Assembly (NCBI GenBank): GCA_045545595.1
Contig: JAZQBG010000042.1
Coordinates: 1-6,762 of the forward strand
Direction: 5' to 3'
DNA length: 6,762 nt
Source: SIG205 sp045545595
GTDB taxonomy: Bacteria; Bacillota_I; Bacilli_A; RF39; UBA660
Within the stretch, counting starts at the first letter, position 1; every line of letters starts with the position of its first letter. The translations under genes and the position numbers were made by a program. This document shows, in pieces, positions 1-4,935 of this stretch. The notes under the pieces are model-generated. The model searched no databases and had not been told where the DNA came from. It worked only from the letters and a program-made list of their open reading frames with translations.

Positions 1-240
1 TAATTATTTGAATATATCTAAGTTCCATTATGTTTAAGATATATATTATTTATAAATATAATTATTATATATATTTTATTTAATATACTTAATAGTATTT
101 AACTAATAAAGAAAATACAATTATATACTCTAGTATATATAATAATAAATATATTATAAAAAAAATAAAAAATAGACATAAGGTTAGTCTTTAATTTATT
201 AAAAAAATAAATAAATAAATAAACAAAAATCCTTATTTTA
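1..240. other. Extremely AT-rich non-coding region
   Basis: No open frame of useful length and no RNA gene is visible. G+C is close to one base in ten in places (only about five G/C in 61-120). It contains four tandem TAAA units at 208-223, just upstream of the promoter of the first gene and roughly where a -35 element would lie. Long A- and T-runs could curve the DNA or act as an upstream activating region, but nothing more specific can be supported. Confidence 0.6.
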
Positions 241-249
241 TGTTATAAT
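241..249 (+). promoter_or_regulatory. Extended -10 promoter of the 275-865 gene
   Basis: TGTTATAAT is a perfect extended -10 element (TGn followed by TATAAT at 244-249). No convincing -35 lies 16-18 bases upstream, where the sequence is the TAAA repeat tail, so the extended -10 probably carries recognition. Transcription should begin near 256, leaving a leader of about 20 nt that contains only the ribosome binding site GGGAGG (260-265). Confidence 0.65.
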
Positions 250-274
250 ATTTGAATAAGGGAGGTTATACTTT

Positions 275-865
275 ATGTCTAAAGAAAACGAAAATAAATT
301 ATTTTCTAATGAACTAATAAATATTTTAAATAGTAAAAAAGATGAACCACAATGGGATATGAAACGTTATGTTGATGGAGAACCAAAAAATATCAACCCA
401 CTTACTGAAATACCTGAGCCTCAAATGAGATTATATGGGTTTTATGGAGCGTTTAAAAGTTCATTTTTTGATACCGAAGAAGAATTGATAGAATATGTAA
501 AAACTAATAATACTCAATTTGGTAGTATATGTGTAATGGAATATTTAGGTAATGTTGCTGGTAAAAGTGATGTTATTAGATTAACATACAAAAGTGGTAA
601 ATCAGTTCTTTATACTTCAGTAAATGAAGATGGATATGGTATATACAATAATGAAAGAAGTATTTATAGAGGAGAATTTATTTGGGAATATAATCACGGA
701 AGTATAAGTGAAATGTATTCTGCTTTTAGAGATAGAGGTATTGTATTTGAAGATGATACCTATGCTAAAATTACCGAAAGAAATAAAAGATTATTTGAAA
801 TGTTTGAAGAACATAGAAAAGGTCCTATTTTAACAAAGAAAAAAAATAATGATGACAAAAAATAA
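275..865 (+). CDS. Orphan protein of unknown function, 196 aa
   Basis: I do not recognise this protein. The start is well supported: GGGAGG ends 9 bases before the ATG, and an extended -10 promoter lies just upstream. The sequence is soluble and mixed in character, with no signal peptide or membrane segment. An acidic/polar N-terminus (about 1-30) is followed by a Pro-rich linker (about 37-50), an aromatic patch RLYGFYGAFKSSFF (52-65), a probable beta-rich middle (about 80-140, with IRLTYKSGKSVLY), then a charged helix (about 143-182) and a lysine-rich tail (188-196). It is the only plus-strand gene here and is transcribed alone. The stop codon overlaps the base of the terminator hairpin. It converges on the 1768-975 operon. 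It is clearly a real gene by promoter, ribosome site, length and terminator, but no function can be assigned. Confidence 0.8.
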   Translation: MSKENENKLFSNELINILNSKKDEPQWDMKRYVDGEPKNINPLTEIPEPQMRLYGFYGAFKSSFFDTEEELIEYVKTNNTQFGSICVMEYLGNVAGKSDVIRLTYKSGKSVLYTSVNEDGYGIYNNERSIYRGEFIWEYNHGSISEMYSAFRDRGIVFEDDTYAKITERNKRLFEMFEEHRKGPILTKKKNNDDKK

Positions 866-900
866 GAGTACTAATACTTAAGTGTATCAGCACTCTTTTT
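864..900. terminator. Bidirectional rho-independent terminator
   Basis: AAGAGT (864-869) pairs with ACTCTT (892-897), and CTAATAC (871-877) pairs with GTATCAG (884-890) with one mismatch. An A/C mismatch separates the two helices, and the loop is TTAAGT. The plus strand continues with T's (898-900). On the minus strand the hairpin is followed by a T-run, the complement of the A-rich 3' end of the preceding gene. It can therefore end both the plus-strand gene and the convergent minus-strand operon. Confidence 0.75.
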
Positions 901-929
901 GTTTCTAAAAGGTTATAATTAAGTTTAAT

Positions 930-939
930 CCTCCTTTCT
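930..939 (-). promoter_or_regulatory. Orphan Shine-Dalgarno-like sequence
   Basis: Read on the minus strand this is AGAAAGGAGG, a full-length match to the complement of the usual Bacillota 16S rRNA 3' end. No ATG, GTG or TTG lies within a usable distance downstream, and no frame follows. It lies in the 3' untranslated part of the 1768-975 operon, upstream of the bidirectional terminator. It may be chance, the remnant of a lost gene, or a ribosome-trapping site. Confidence 0.3.
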
Positions 940-974
940 TTTGTGTATAGGAGTACTCTAGTACTTGTTATAAA

Positions 975-1268
975 TTAGTTTTCATCTAGTACTATTTGAT
1001 TTATTTCCATATAGTCACTATATTTACTTACAATATAGTTATATAAACTTGATATTCTATAGTTAATATCATTTTTAGAAGTAGTTTGTCTTACAAATCT
1101 ATCTAAGTATGTTACAAATTTTCTAACTTCTTTATCTTCTACCTTAGTTCCAGTGTAAGTATCTAAAGCAGATTTTATAACCCTCTTTTTTAAATATTCT
1201 TGTGCTTGTTTTTGATATAAATCATTTTTATCTTCCATTAAAGATAATTTTTTATTATAATCTTTCAT
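975..1268 (-). CDS. Small charged helical protein, 97 aa, second gene of operon
   Basis: I do not recognise this protein. The ATG at 1266-1268 is preceded by AAAGGAGGAA with 4 bases between GGAGG and the ATG. The sequence is dominated by Lys, Asp, Glu, Tyr and Asn and looks almost entirely helical, for example MEDKNDLYQKQAQEYLKKRV at residues 11-30. There is no membrane segment or signal peptide. It starts 26 bases after the stop of the 157-aa gene and has no promoter of its own, so the two are very probably cotranscribed. The common terminator would be the hairpin at 864-900. The paired small genes with a palindromic site in the leader loosely resemble toxin-antitoxin or phage-type operons, but no sequence motif supports that. 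Confidence 0.75.
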   Translation of the reverse strand: MKDYNKKLSLMEDKNDLYQKQAQEYLKKRVIKSALDTYTGTKVEDKEVRKFVTYLDRFVRQTTSKNDINYRISSLYNYIVSKYSDYMEINQIVLDEN

Positions 1269-1294
1269 TATTCCTCCTTTTGATGGAGTGATGA

Positions 1295-1768
1295 TTATAT
1301 AACAAAATCTTGATAGTTTTGTTTTAAGTTAATACTTGCTACTCTAAATATTTCTTGCTTTTCATAAAATTTCATAGTTTTAACAACTTGCCATTTTATA
1401 TCATCTAAAGAATTTGGGTTAGTACATAATCTTTTATACCAAACTCTTAAATGGTCATAGATATTTCTACACTTACTATCTATACTATTTTCTATATCTT
1501 GATTTTCTTCTAAATATTTTTTTACAAATTCTATATTACTTATATAATTGTTGCTTACTTCATAAGTACTAACTAAAGAATTATTAAACTTACATAATGT
1601 AGTATAAGAATTATAAACGTGTCTTGCTAGTAAATTTCCTTTTTCATAAGTAGCATTTTCTTTTGTTAAATCATAATTATAACAATATAATGCTCTGTTT
1701 GTTTGTAAGTTATTCCAAAAATCTTTTGTTTTCAAAGCCTTTTTACCTACATAACCATATATTAACAT
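1295..1768 (-). CDS. Orphan protein of unknown function, 157 aa, first gene of operon
   Basis: I do not recognise this protein. The ATG at 1766-1768 has AAAGGAG ending 10 bases upstream, and an extended -10 promoter lies about 80 bases upstream (1846-1854). An out-of-frame ATG sits between ribosome site and start but opens no useful frame. The protein is rich in Tyr and Asn (for example LYCYNYDL, 27-34), with a charged helical segment around 77-110 and four Cys (29, 59, 100, 115). No zinc-ligand spacing, catalytic motif, signal peptide or membrane segment is evident. It is followed at 26 bases by the 97-aa gene. The 14-bp palindrome in its leader is the main clue to regulation. Confidence 0.75.
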   Translation of the reverse strand: MLIYGYVGKKALKTKDFWNNLQTNRALYCYNYDLTKENATYEKGNLLARHVYNSYTTLCKFNNSLVSTYEVSNNYISNIEFVKKYLEENQDIENSIDSKCRNIYDHLRVWYKRLCTNPNSLDDIKWQVVKTMKFYEKQEIFRVASINLKQNYQDFVI

Positions 1769-1795
1769 TTCATCACCACTCCTTTAACATTGTAT

Positions 1796-1809
1796 TTGTT
1801 CCGGAACAA
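1796..1809. promoter_or_regulatory. 14-bp perfect palindrome in leader, candidate operator
   Basis: TTGTTCCGGAACAA is a perfect palindrome and contains a GC-rich centre in very AT-rich DNA. It lies about 30-45 bases downstream of the predicted start of transcription and just before the ribosome site of the 157-aa gene. As RNA it could form only a 5-bp stem with a CCGG loop, so a DNA-binding dimer is the likelier reader. It does not match the LexA, CcpA, CIRCE or Rex consensus patterns I know. Confidence 0.5.
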
Positions 1810-1845
1810 TTAAATCTTAACAAAAAGATAAGTTAATTGATAGAT

Positions 1846-1854
1846 ATTATAACA
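1846..1854 (-). promoter_or_regulatory. Extended -10 promoter of the 1768-975 operon
   Basis: The minus strand reads TGTTATAAT, identical to the extended -10 before the 275-865 gene, with TATAAT at 1851-1846. No good -35 is seen at 16-18 bases. Predicted transcription start is near 1839, giving a leader of about 70 nt that includes the palindrome at 1796-1809. Confidence 0.65.
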
Positions 1855-1895
1855 CATTTTTAAGAGTTTTGATGTTCGCTTTTTGTTTGGTATCT

Positions 1896-1917
1896 AAAAA
1901 GAGAGCAAGTGCTCTCT
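1896..1917 (-). terminator. Rho-independent terminator of the PBP operon
   Basis: On the minus strand AGAGAGC (1917-1911) pairs perfectly with GCTCTCT (1906-1900), with the loop ACTT, and runs into five T's (1900-1896). The stop codon TAG of the 73-aa gene (1916-1918) forms the foot of the stem. Confidence 0.85.
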
Positions 1918-2137
1918 ACTGATTTACTAGTTCTTTGTACTCTTTAATTTGCTGTATATTATTTTTTCTAAACTCTTTGATAAACTTACTAGTTAAAATC
2001 TTGAGCTCTTTTTCTAGAGCCATTTGTTCTTTTAGTGTGATATCTTCCTCTAATCTTTGTTTGATAATTAGTACTTCAATAAACATTTTATTCATCTCAT
2101 CAGTTAAAACAAATCTTAAATCTTCTAATTTTTTCAT
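1916..2137 (-). CDS. Small coiled-coil-like protein downstream of PBP, 73 aa
   Basis: I do not recognise this protein. It is almost wholly helical and highly charged, with Leu/Ile/Met spacing that suggests an amphipathic or coiled-coil helix over about residues 10-70 and no membrane segment. The ATG at 2135-2137 is preceded by AAAGG and GAGGT in a purine-rich stretch. It starts 27 bases after the PBP stop, and the terminator follows immediately, so it is the second and last gene of the PBP operon. The position suggests a role linked to the PBP or cell wall, but nothing in the sequence proves it. An open frame on the other strand over this region lacks a ribosome site and is the shadow of this gene. 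Confidence 0.7.
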   Translation of the reverse strand: MKKLEDLRFVLTDEMNKMFIEVLIIKQRLEEDITLKEQMALEKELKILTSKFIKEFRKNNIQQIKEYKELVNQ

Positions 2138-2164
2138 TTTACCTCAACCTTTCAATTTTGTATA

Positions 2165-3871
2165 TTAAAAGCGTTTCAGTTTCGCTTGTAATCCCTTATA
2201 AAATAAGGCTTTATCTCTATTTTCACTTAAGAGAGCGTGTACAGTACCACCGTATTGGACTACACCTTTAGGATTATCAACTGCAACATATAAAATAATC
2301 TCTGGGTCATCTGCAGGCATAAATCCAATAAATGAAACTATGTAATTTCCTACCATGTATGCTCCATTTTGAACTTTTTGTGCTGTACCAGTTTTACCAC
2401 CTACCCTATATCCATCTATATATGCATTTCTACCTGAACCAAGTGATACAACGTGTTCTAGTGCATATCTTACCTTTTCACTAGTTTCTTCACTAATTAC
2501 TTGTCTTTTTGTTTTAGTAGTTCTTTCTTCAACTATTGTATTAGTTTCTGGTTCCATAAATCCTTTTACAATATAAGGAGTAACTAACTTACCACCATTT
2601 ATTGCTGCAGATACTGCAGTAATTTGTTGAATAGGAGTAACTGATACACCTTGCCCAAATGCAGTAGTAGCAAGTTCAACTGGACCAACGCGGTCCATTG
2701 AAAACATTATCCCACTAGACTCACCATTTAGATCTATTCCCGTTTTTTCACCAAATCCAAATTTATTTATGTAACTAAATAATGTATCTTTTCCTAATCT
2801 TTGACCTAACTCAACAAATCCAGGATTACAAGAGTTTTGTACAACTTCTAAGAATGTTTGATGTCCATGACCACCTGCTTTCCAGCACTTAATTCTGGCA
2901 TTTTCTACTTGTACACTTCCTCCATCATAAAATGTTTCTTTATCTAAATTAACTTTACCTTCTTCTAATGCAGTAGCTAAAGTGATAATTTTAAATGTTG
3001 ACCCTGGTTCGTATGTTGCCCATATAGGTAAATTTCTACTAGTTTCTTCAAGGGTATAATCTTGGTAATTATTAGGATCAAAATTAGGTCTAGAACTCAT
3101 CCCTAATATTTCTCCAGTATCAGGATCCATTGCGACAATCAATGCTTTTTCTGGGTTGTACTTTTTGACAACATTATCTAATTCTCTTTCAATTGATTCT
3201 TGAATGTCATAGTTTATAGTTAACTGCATATTCATTCCATCTTGTGGTTTTTGGTATACCTCTGCCATTTGTAAACGATTTCCTTTGGCATCTGAAAAAT
3301 ATTTTATCGCACCGCTACTACCCATCAAATATTCATCATATTCTAATTCTAAACCACTTAATCCTTGATTATCTATCCCAACAAAACCTAAAACATGAGC
3401 TAAATAATTACTATTAGGATAAAATCTTTTTGATTCTTTAACTAAATATACACCATCATAATTTAATGCATTTATTTTGTCTGCTGTTTCGTAATCTAGT
3501 CTTCTACCCTCAGGATGAACTCTTTCAATAGAAGTACTCTTTTTAACATGTTTATCCATTTCTTCCTTAGTAACACCTAATATATCAGCTAAATCTTGAC
3601 TCACTTTATCTTTATCCTTAATTTGATTAGGTATTAATACCAATGAAGTTGTTGTAAGATTATCGGCAAGTATTTTTCCATTCCTATCATATATTTTACC
3701 CCTATTAGCTTCTATTGGTAAATTTCTACTCCATAAATCACTAGCAAGTTTATTTAGTTTACTATACTGAAACAATTGAATATATCCTACTTTACATACA
3801 ATTAAAATAAAAAGAAAGAATATTACGATTAATACAATCTTGATTTTTTTATTAATATGTTTACGAAACAT
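2165..3871 (-). CDS. Class B penicillin-binding protein (SpoVD/FtsI-type transpeptidase)
   Basis: A membrane-anchored D,D-transpeptidase that crosslinks peptidoglycan stem peptides outside the membrane, in septum or spore-cortex synthesis. Numbering from the ATG at 3871 (568 aa): a short basic cytoplasmic N-terminus, one membrane helix (about 9-31), the PBP dimerisation domain with RGKIYDRNGKILAD (57-70), then the transpeptidase domain with STFK (Ser291 nucleophile), SCN (347-349), KTGT (493-496) and GGTV (541-544). Cys329 and Cys348 flank the active-site region, 19 apart as in the redox-controlled pair of Bacillus subtilis SpoVD. The protein ends right after the transpeptidase domain, with no PASTA domain. 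I prefer 3871 because GGTGAT lies 4 bases before it. An in-frame ATG at 3883 has no ribosome site and would add four residues. The usual upstream mraZ, rsmH and ftsL are absent. SpoVD and vegetative FtsI cannot be separated here. Confidence 0.95.
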   Translation of the reverse strand: MFRKHINKKIKIVLIVIFFLFILIVCKVGYIQLFQYSKLNKLASDLWSRNLPIEANRGKIYDRNGKILADNLTTTSLVLIPNQIKDKDKVSQDLADILGVTKEEMDKHVKKSTSIERVHPEGRRLDYETADKINALNYDGVYLVKESKRFYPNSNYLAHVLGFVGIDNQGLSGLELEYDEYLMGSSGAIKYFSDAKGNRLQMAEVYQKPQDGMNMQLTINYDIQESIERELDNVVKKYNPEKALIVAMDPDTGEILGMSSRPNFDPNNYQDYTLEETSRNLPIWATYEPGSTFKIITLATALEEGKVNLDKETFYDGGSVQVENARIKCWKAGGHGHQTFLEVVQNSCNPGFVELGQRLGKDTLFSYINKFGFGEKTGIDLNGESSGIMFSMDRVGPVELATTAFGQGVSVTPIQQITAVSAAINGGKLVTPYIVKGFMEPETNTIVEERTTKTKRQVISEETSEKVRYALEHVVSLGSGRNAYIDGYRVGGKTGTAQKVQNGAYMVGNYIVSFIGFMPADDPEIILYVAVDNPKGVVQYGGTVHALLSENRDKALFYKGLQAKLKRF

Positions 3872-3899
3872 TCCTATCACCATTTAATTTTATGTTTGG

Positions 3900-3918
3900 A
3901 TAACTATAGTTATTTATA
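3900..3918 (-). promoter_or_regulatory. Probable PBP promoter with overlapping palindrome
   Basis: On the minus strand TATAAA (3918-3913) is a 5/6 match to the -10 consensus, with no clear -35 (AGTTTC or GTTTCC at the right distance). Immediately downstream is the 14-bp perfect palindrome ATAACTATAGTTAT (3900-3913), which would cover the start of transcription and could be a repressor site. The leader to the ATG at 3871 would be about 35 nt. Confidence 0.4.
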
Positions 3919-4001
3919 CTTTCGTAAAATTGTGGGAAACTTTTCTCGACAGGGGAATATTTTTATTATTGAATAAAATGTAAACTATAAAGTAAACTCT
4001 T

Positions 4002-4043
4002 AAAAAAAGTGACTACTAAATTTATAAATAGTGACCACTTTTT
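4002..4043 (-). terminator. Second terminator-like hairpin before the PBP gene
   Basis: AAAAAGTG (4004-4011) is complementary to CACTTTTT (4036-4043). Inside lies a partly paired TACTA/TAGTG helix with a loop of about 10 bases. Minus-strand transcription ends in seven T's (4008-4002), though five are in the stem. It would insulate the PBP from transcripts started upstream. The same bases form two direct copies of AGTGACYACT (4008-4017 and 4030-4039), so paired protein-binding sites are an alternative reading. Confidence 0.5.
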
Positions 4044-4102
4044 GTGTTTCATTAAAAATATGTTTTTTATATATTTTTTAATTTATATTATCATCTCCCA
4101 AC

Positions 4103-4130
4103 AAAAAAGAGAGAAACAAAAGTTCCTCTC
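4103..4130 (-). terminator. Rho-independent terminator close to a strong promoter
   Basis: On the minus strand GAGAGGAAC (4130-4122) pairs with GTTTCTCTC (4117-4109), with one mismatch and a TTTT loop, followed by six T's (4108-4103). It lies only about 20 nt after the predicted start of transcription at about 4150, so it would end that RNA almost at once. Confidence 0.75.
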
Positions 4131-4151
4131 AACATAATTTTTTCTTATTTT
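4103..4151 (-). ncRNA. Predicted short RNA of about 48 nt
   Basis: The strongest promoter in the window (4184-4157, minus) should start RNA at the A's near 4151-4150. A good intrinsic terminator ends at 4103. The predicted product is an A-rich 5' tail of about 20 nt plus the terminator hairpin. A 14-codon frame beginning with ATG at 4136 runs through the hairpin but has no ribosome site. This could be a small regulatory RNA or an attenuated leader that sometimes reads through towards the PBP gene. I know no family it matches. Confidence 0.35.
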
Positions 4152-4156
4152 ACTAT

Positions 4157-4184
4157 ATTATACCACTTGACAAAACGTAGTCAA
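4157..4184 (-). promoter_or_regulatory. Strong minus-strand promoter with inverted repeat over -35/spacer
   Basis: On the minus strand the -35 is TTGACT (4184-4179), the spacer is 16 bases, and the -10 is TATAAT (4162-4157) preceded by TGG, which makes it an extended -10. The bases CTTGAC (4166-4171) and GTCAAG (4180-4185) form a perfect 6-bp inverted repeat with an 8-base gap. One half is the -35 and the other abuts the extended -10, an ideal place for a repressor. Confidence 0.7.
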
Positions 4185-4204
4185 GCTTATTTCATGTCTA
4201 ATTC

Positions 4205-4236
4205 GTGTTGTTTTTTGTAGTTTTTGTGTTGTTTTT
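4205..4236. repeat. Direct repeat and phased A-tracts upstream of promoter
   Basis: GTGTTGTTTTT occurs at 4205-4215 and again at 4226-4236, a 21-base period. T-runs at 4211, 4221 and 4232 are spaced 10-11 bases, one per helical turn, which predicts DNA curvature. In the minus orientation these are A-tracts starting about 27 bases upstream of the -35, where UP-element-like or curved DNA boosts promoters. Confidence 0.5.
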
Positions 4237-4271
4237 AAATTGTACTAAAATTAGTAGTTTTTAAAAAAAAT

Positions 4272-4299
4272 AAAAAGCATATAGGCTTAACTATATACT
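4272..4299 (-). terminator. Rho-independent terminator of the 5504-4299 operon
   Basis: On the minus strand AGTATATAG (4299-4291) pairs with CTATATGCT (4284-4276), 9 bp with one G-T pair and a TTAAGC loop, then TTTTT (4276-4272) and a further T-run. Its first base is the first base of the stop triplet region (4299-4301). Confidence 0.8.
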
Positions 4300-4910
4300 T
4301 AATTTCTTTTTAAAGTTTTTGTTGGATTTTTTTCTTCTTCCTTTATTCCAGTTAAAGTAGTATCTAATGTTTCTATAATAGCAGTTAATGGAATACCTTT
4401 TTTATGTAATTCTAATACACTGTTAGATAAATCTTTTAATTGTTGTGTTATTACATCAACACCATCTTTTTTCTTATCAGCTATAATATCATTAAAATCT
4501 ATATATTCTAAATCTTTATCAAGTGGCTTTCTATTACAGAAAAATAAAGTTCCTTGTCCTACTAGCATACCTATTTCATAACTTATATTATCTAATTTTA
4601 TATTATAATAACCACCAAAATCACATTCAGTAGGATAGAGATAATTTTTTTTAGCATAAAGTTCAATTCCCTCATAGAACAAATGAAGATTTTTAACTTT
4701 TTCATTATCTTCTTGTGATATTTTTTCTGGAAAATATAACCAATCATCATCCGAAAAACCTGGATGTTCTATTGTAAAACTTTCAAGCCATTTTACATAA
4801 TTAGTATTAGAAAATATTTCTTTTCTTTTAGCTTCACTTATCTTTAATCCTTCTATATAATCCATTAAGAACTTATCTGCTTTTTCTTTATCTATTTCTA
4901 AATTAGCCAT
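4299..4910 (-). CDS. Protein of unknown function, 203 aa
   Basis: I do not recognise this protein. The ATG at 4908-4910 has an excellent AAGGAGG (4924-4918) seven bases upstream. It looks soluble. Residues 5-45 are helical and charged. An aromatic/acidic segment DDDWLYFPEKI follows (54-64), then a mixed middle with Gly-rich turns and Cys96 and Cys125. A C-terminal amphipathic helix (about 150-182, ending GIPLTAIIETL) leads to a charged Lys/Glu tail. It starts 25 bases after the stop of the frameshifted gene, has no promoter of its own, and ends on a terminator, so it is the last gene of a two-gene operon started at 5535-5543. Function is unknown, and it shows no similarity by eye to its neighbours. 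Confidence 0.8.
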   Translation of the reverse strand: MANLEIDKEKADKFLMDYIEGLKISEAKRKEIFSNTNYVKWLESFTIEHPGFSDDDWLYFPEKISQEDNEKVKNLHLFYEGIELYAKKNYLYPTECDFGGYYNIKLDNISYEIGMLVGQGTLFFCNRKPLDKDLEYIDFNDIIADKKKDGVDVITQQLKDLSNSVLELHKKGIPLTAIIETLDTTLTGIKEEEKNPTKTLKRN

Positions 4911-4935
4911 AGCAAAACCTCCTTATTTTAACCTT

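Larger units (their letters stand above)
3872..4298. other. Signal-dense intergenic region upstream of PBP
   Basis: This stretch of about 430 bases has no credible protein gene. In minus-strand order it holds the terminator of the 4910-4299 gene, A-tract repeats, a strong promoter, a terminator only about 50 nt later, an AT-rich spacer (4044-4102), a second terminator-like hairpin (4002-4043), a tandem repeat GTAAACT (3980-3986 and 3992-3998, 12 bp apart), a weak PBP -10 and a palindrome over the predicted PBP start point. The main parts are listed separately. Confidence 0.7.

Noticed and set aside
208..223. TAAA tetranucleotide repeat as a phase-variation switch
   Set aside because: Only four units, and the downstream promoter is an extended -10 that should not depend on -35 spacing.
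1935..2168. Plus-strand open frame of 77 codons
   Set aside because: No ribosome site or promoter, Ser/Leu/Ile-rich low-complexity translation, and antisense to the 73-aa gene in the PBP operon. It is a shadow frame.
3929..3956. GTGGGA and GGGGAA as MraZ-type boxes upstream of the PBP
   Set aside because: Only two imperfect copies, with wrong spacing and on the strand opposite to the PBP. There is no mraZ gene nearby.
4167..4172. Plus-strand TTGACA as a promoter
   Set aside because: No acceptable -10 lies 16-18 bases downstream and no plus-strand gene follows. It is better explained as half of the inverted repeat.
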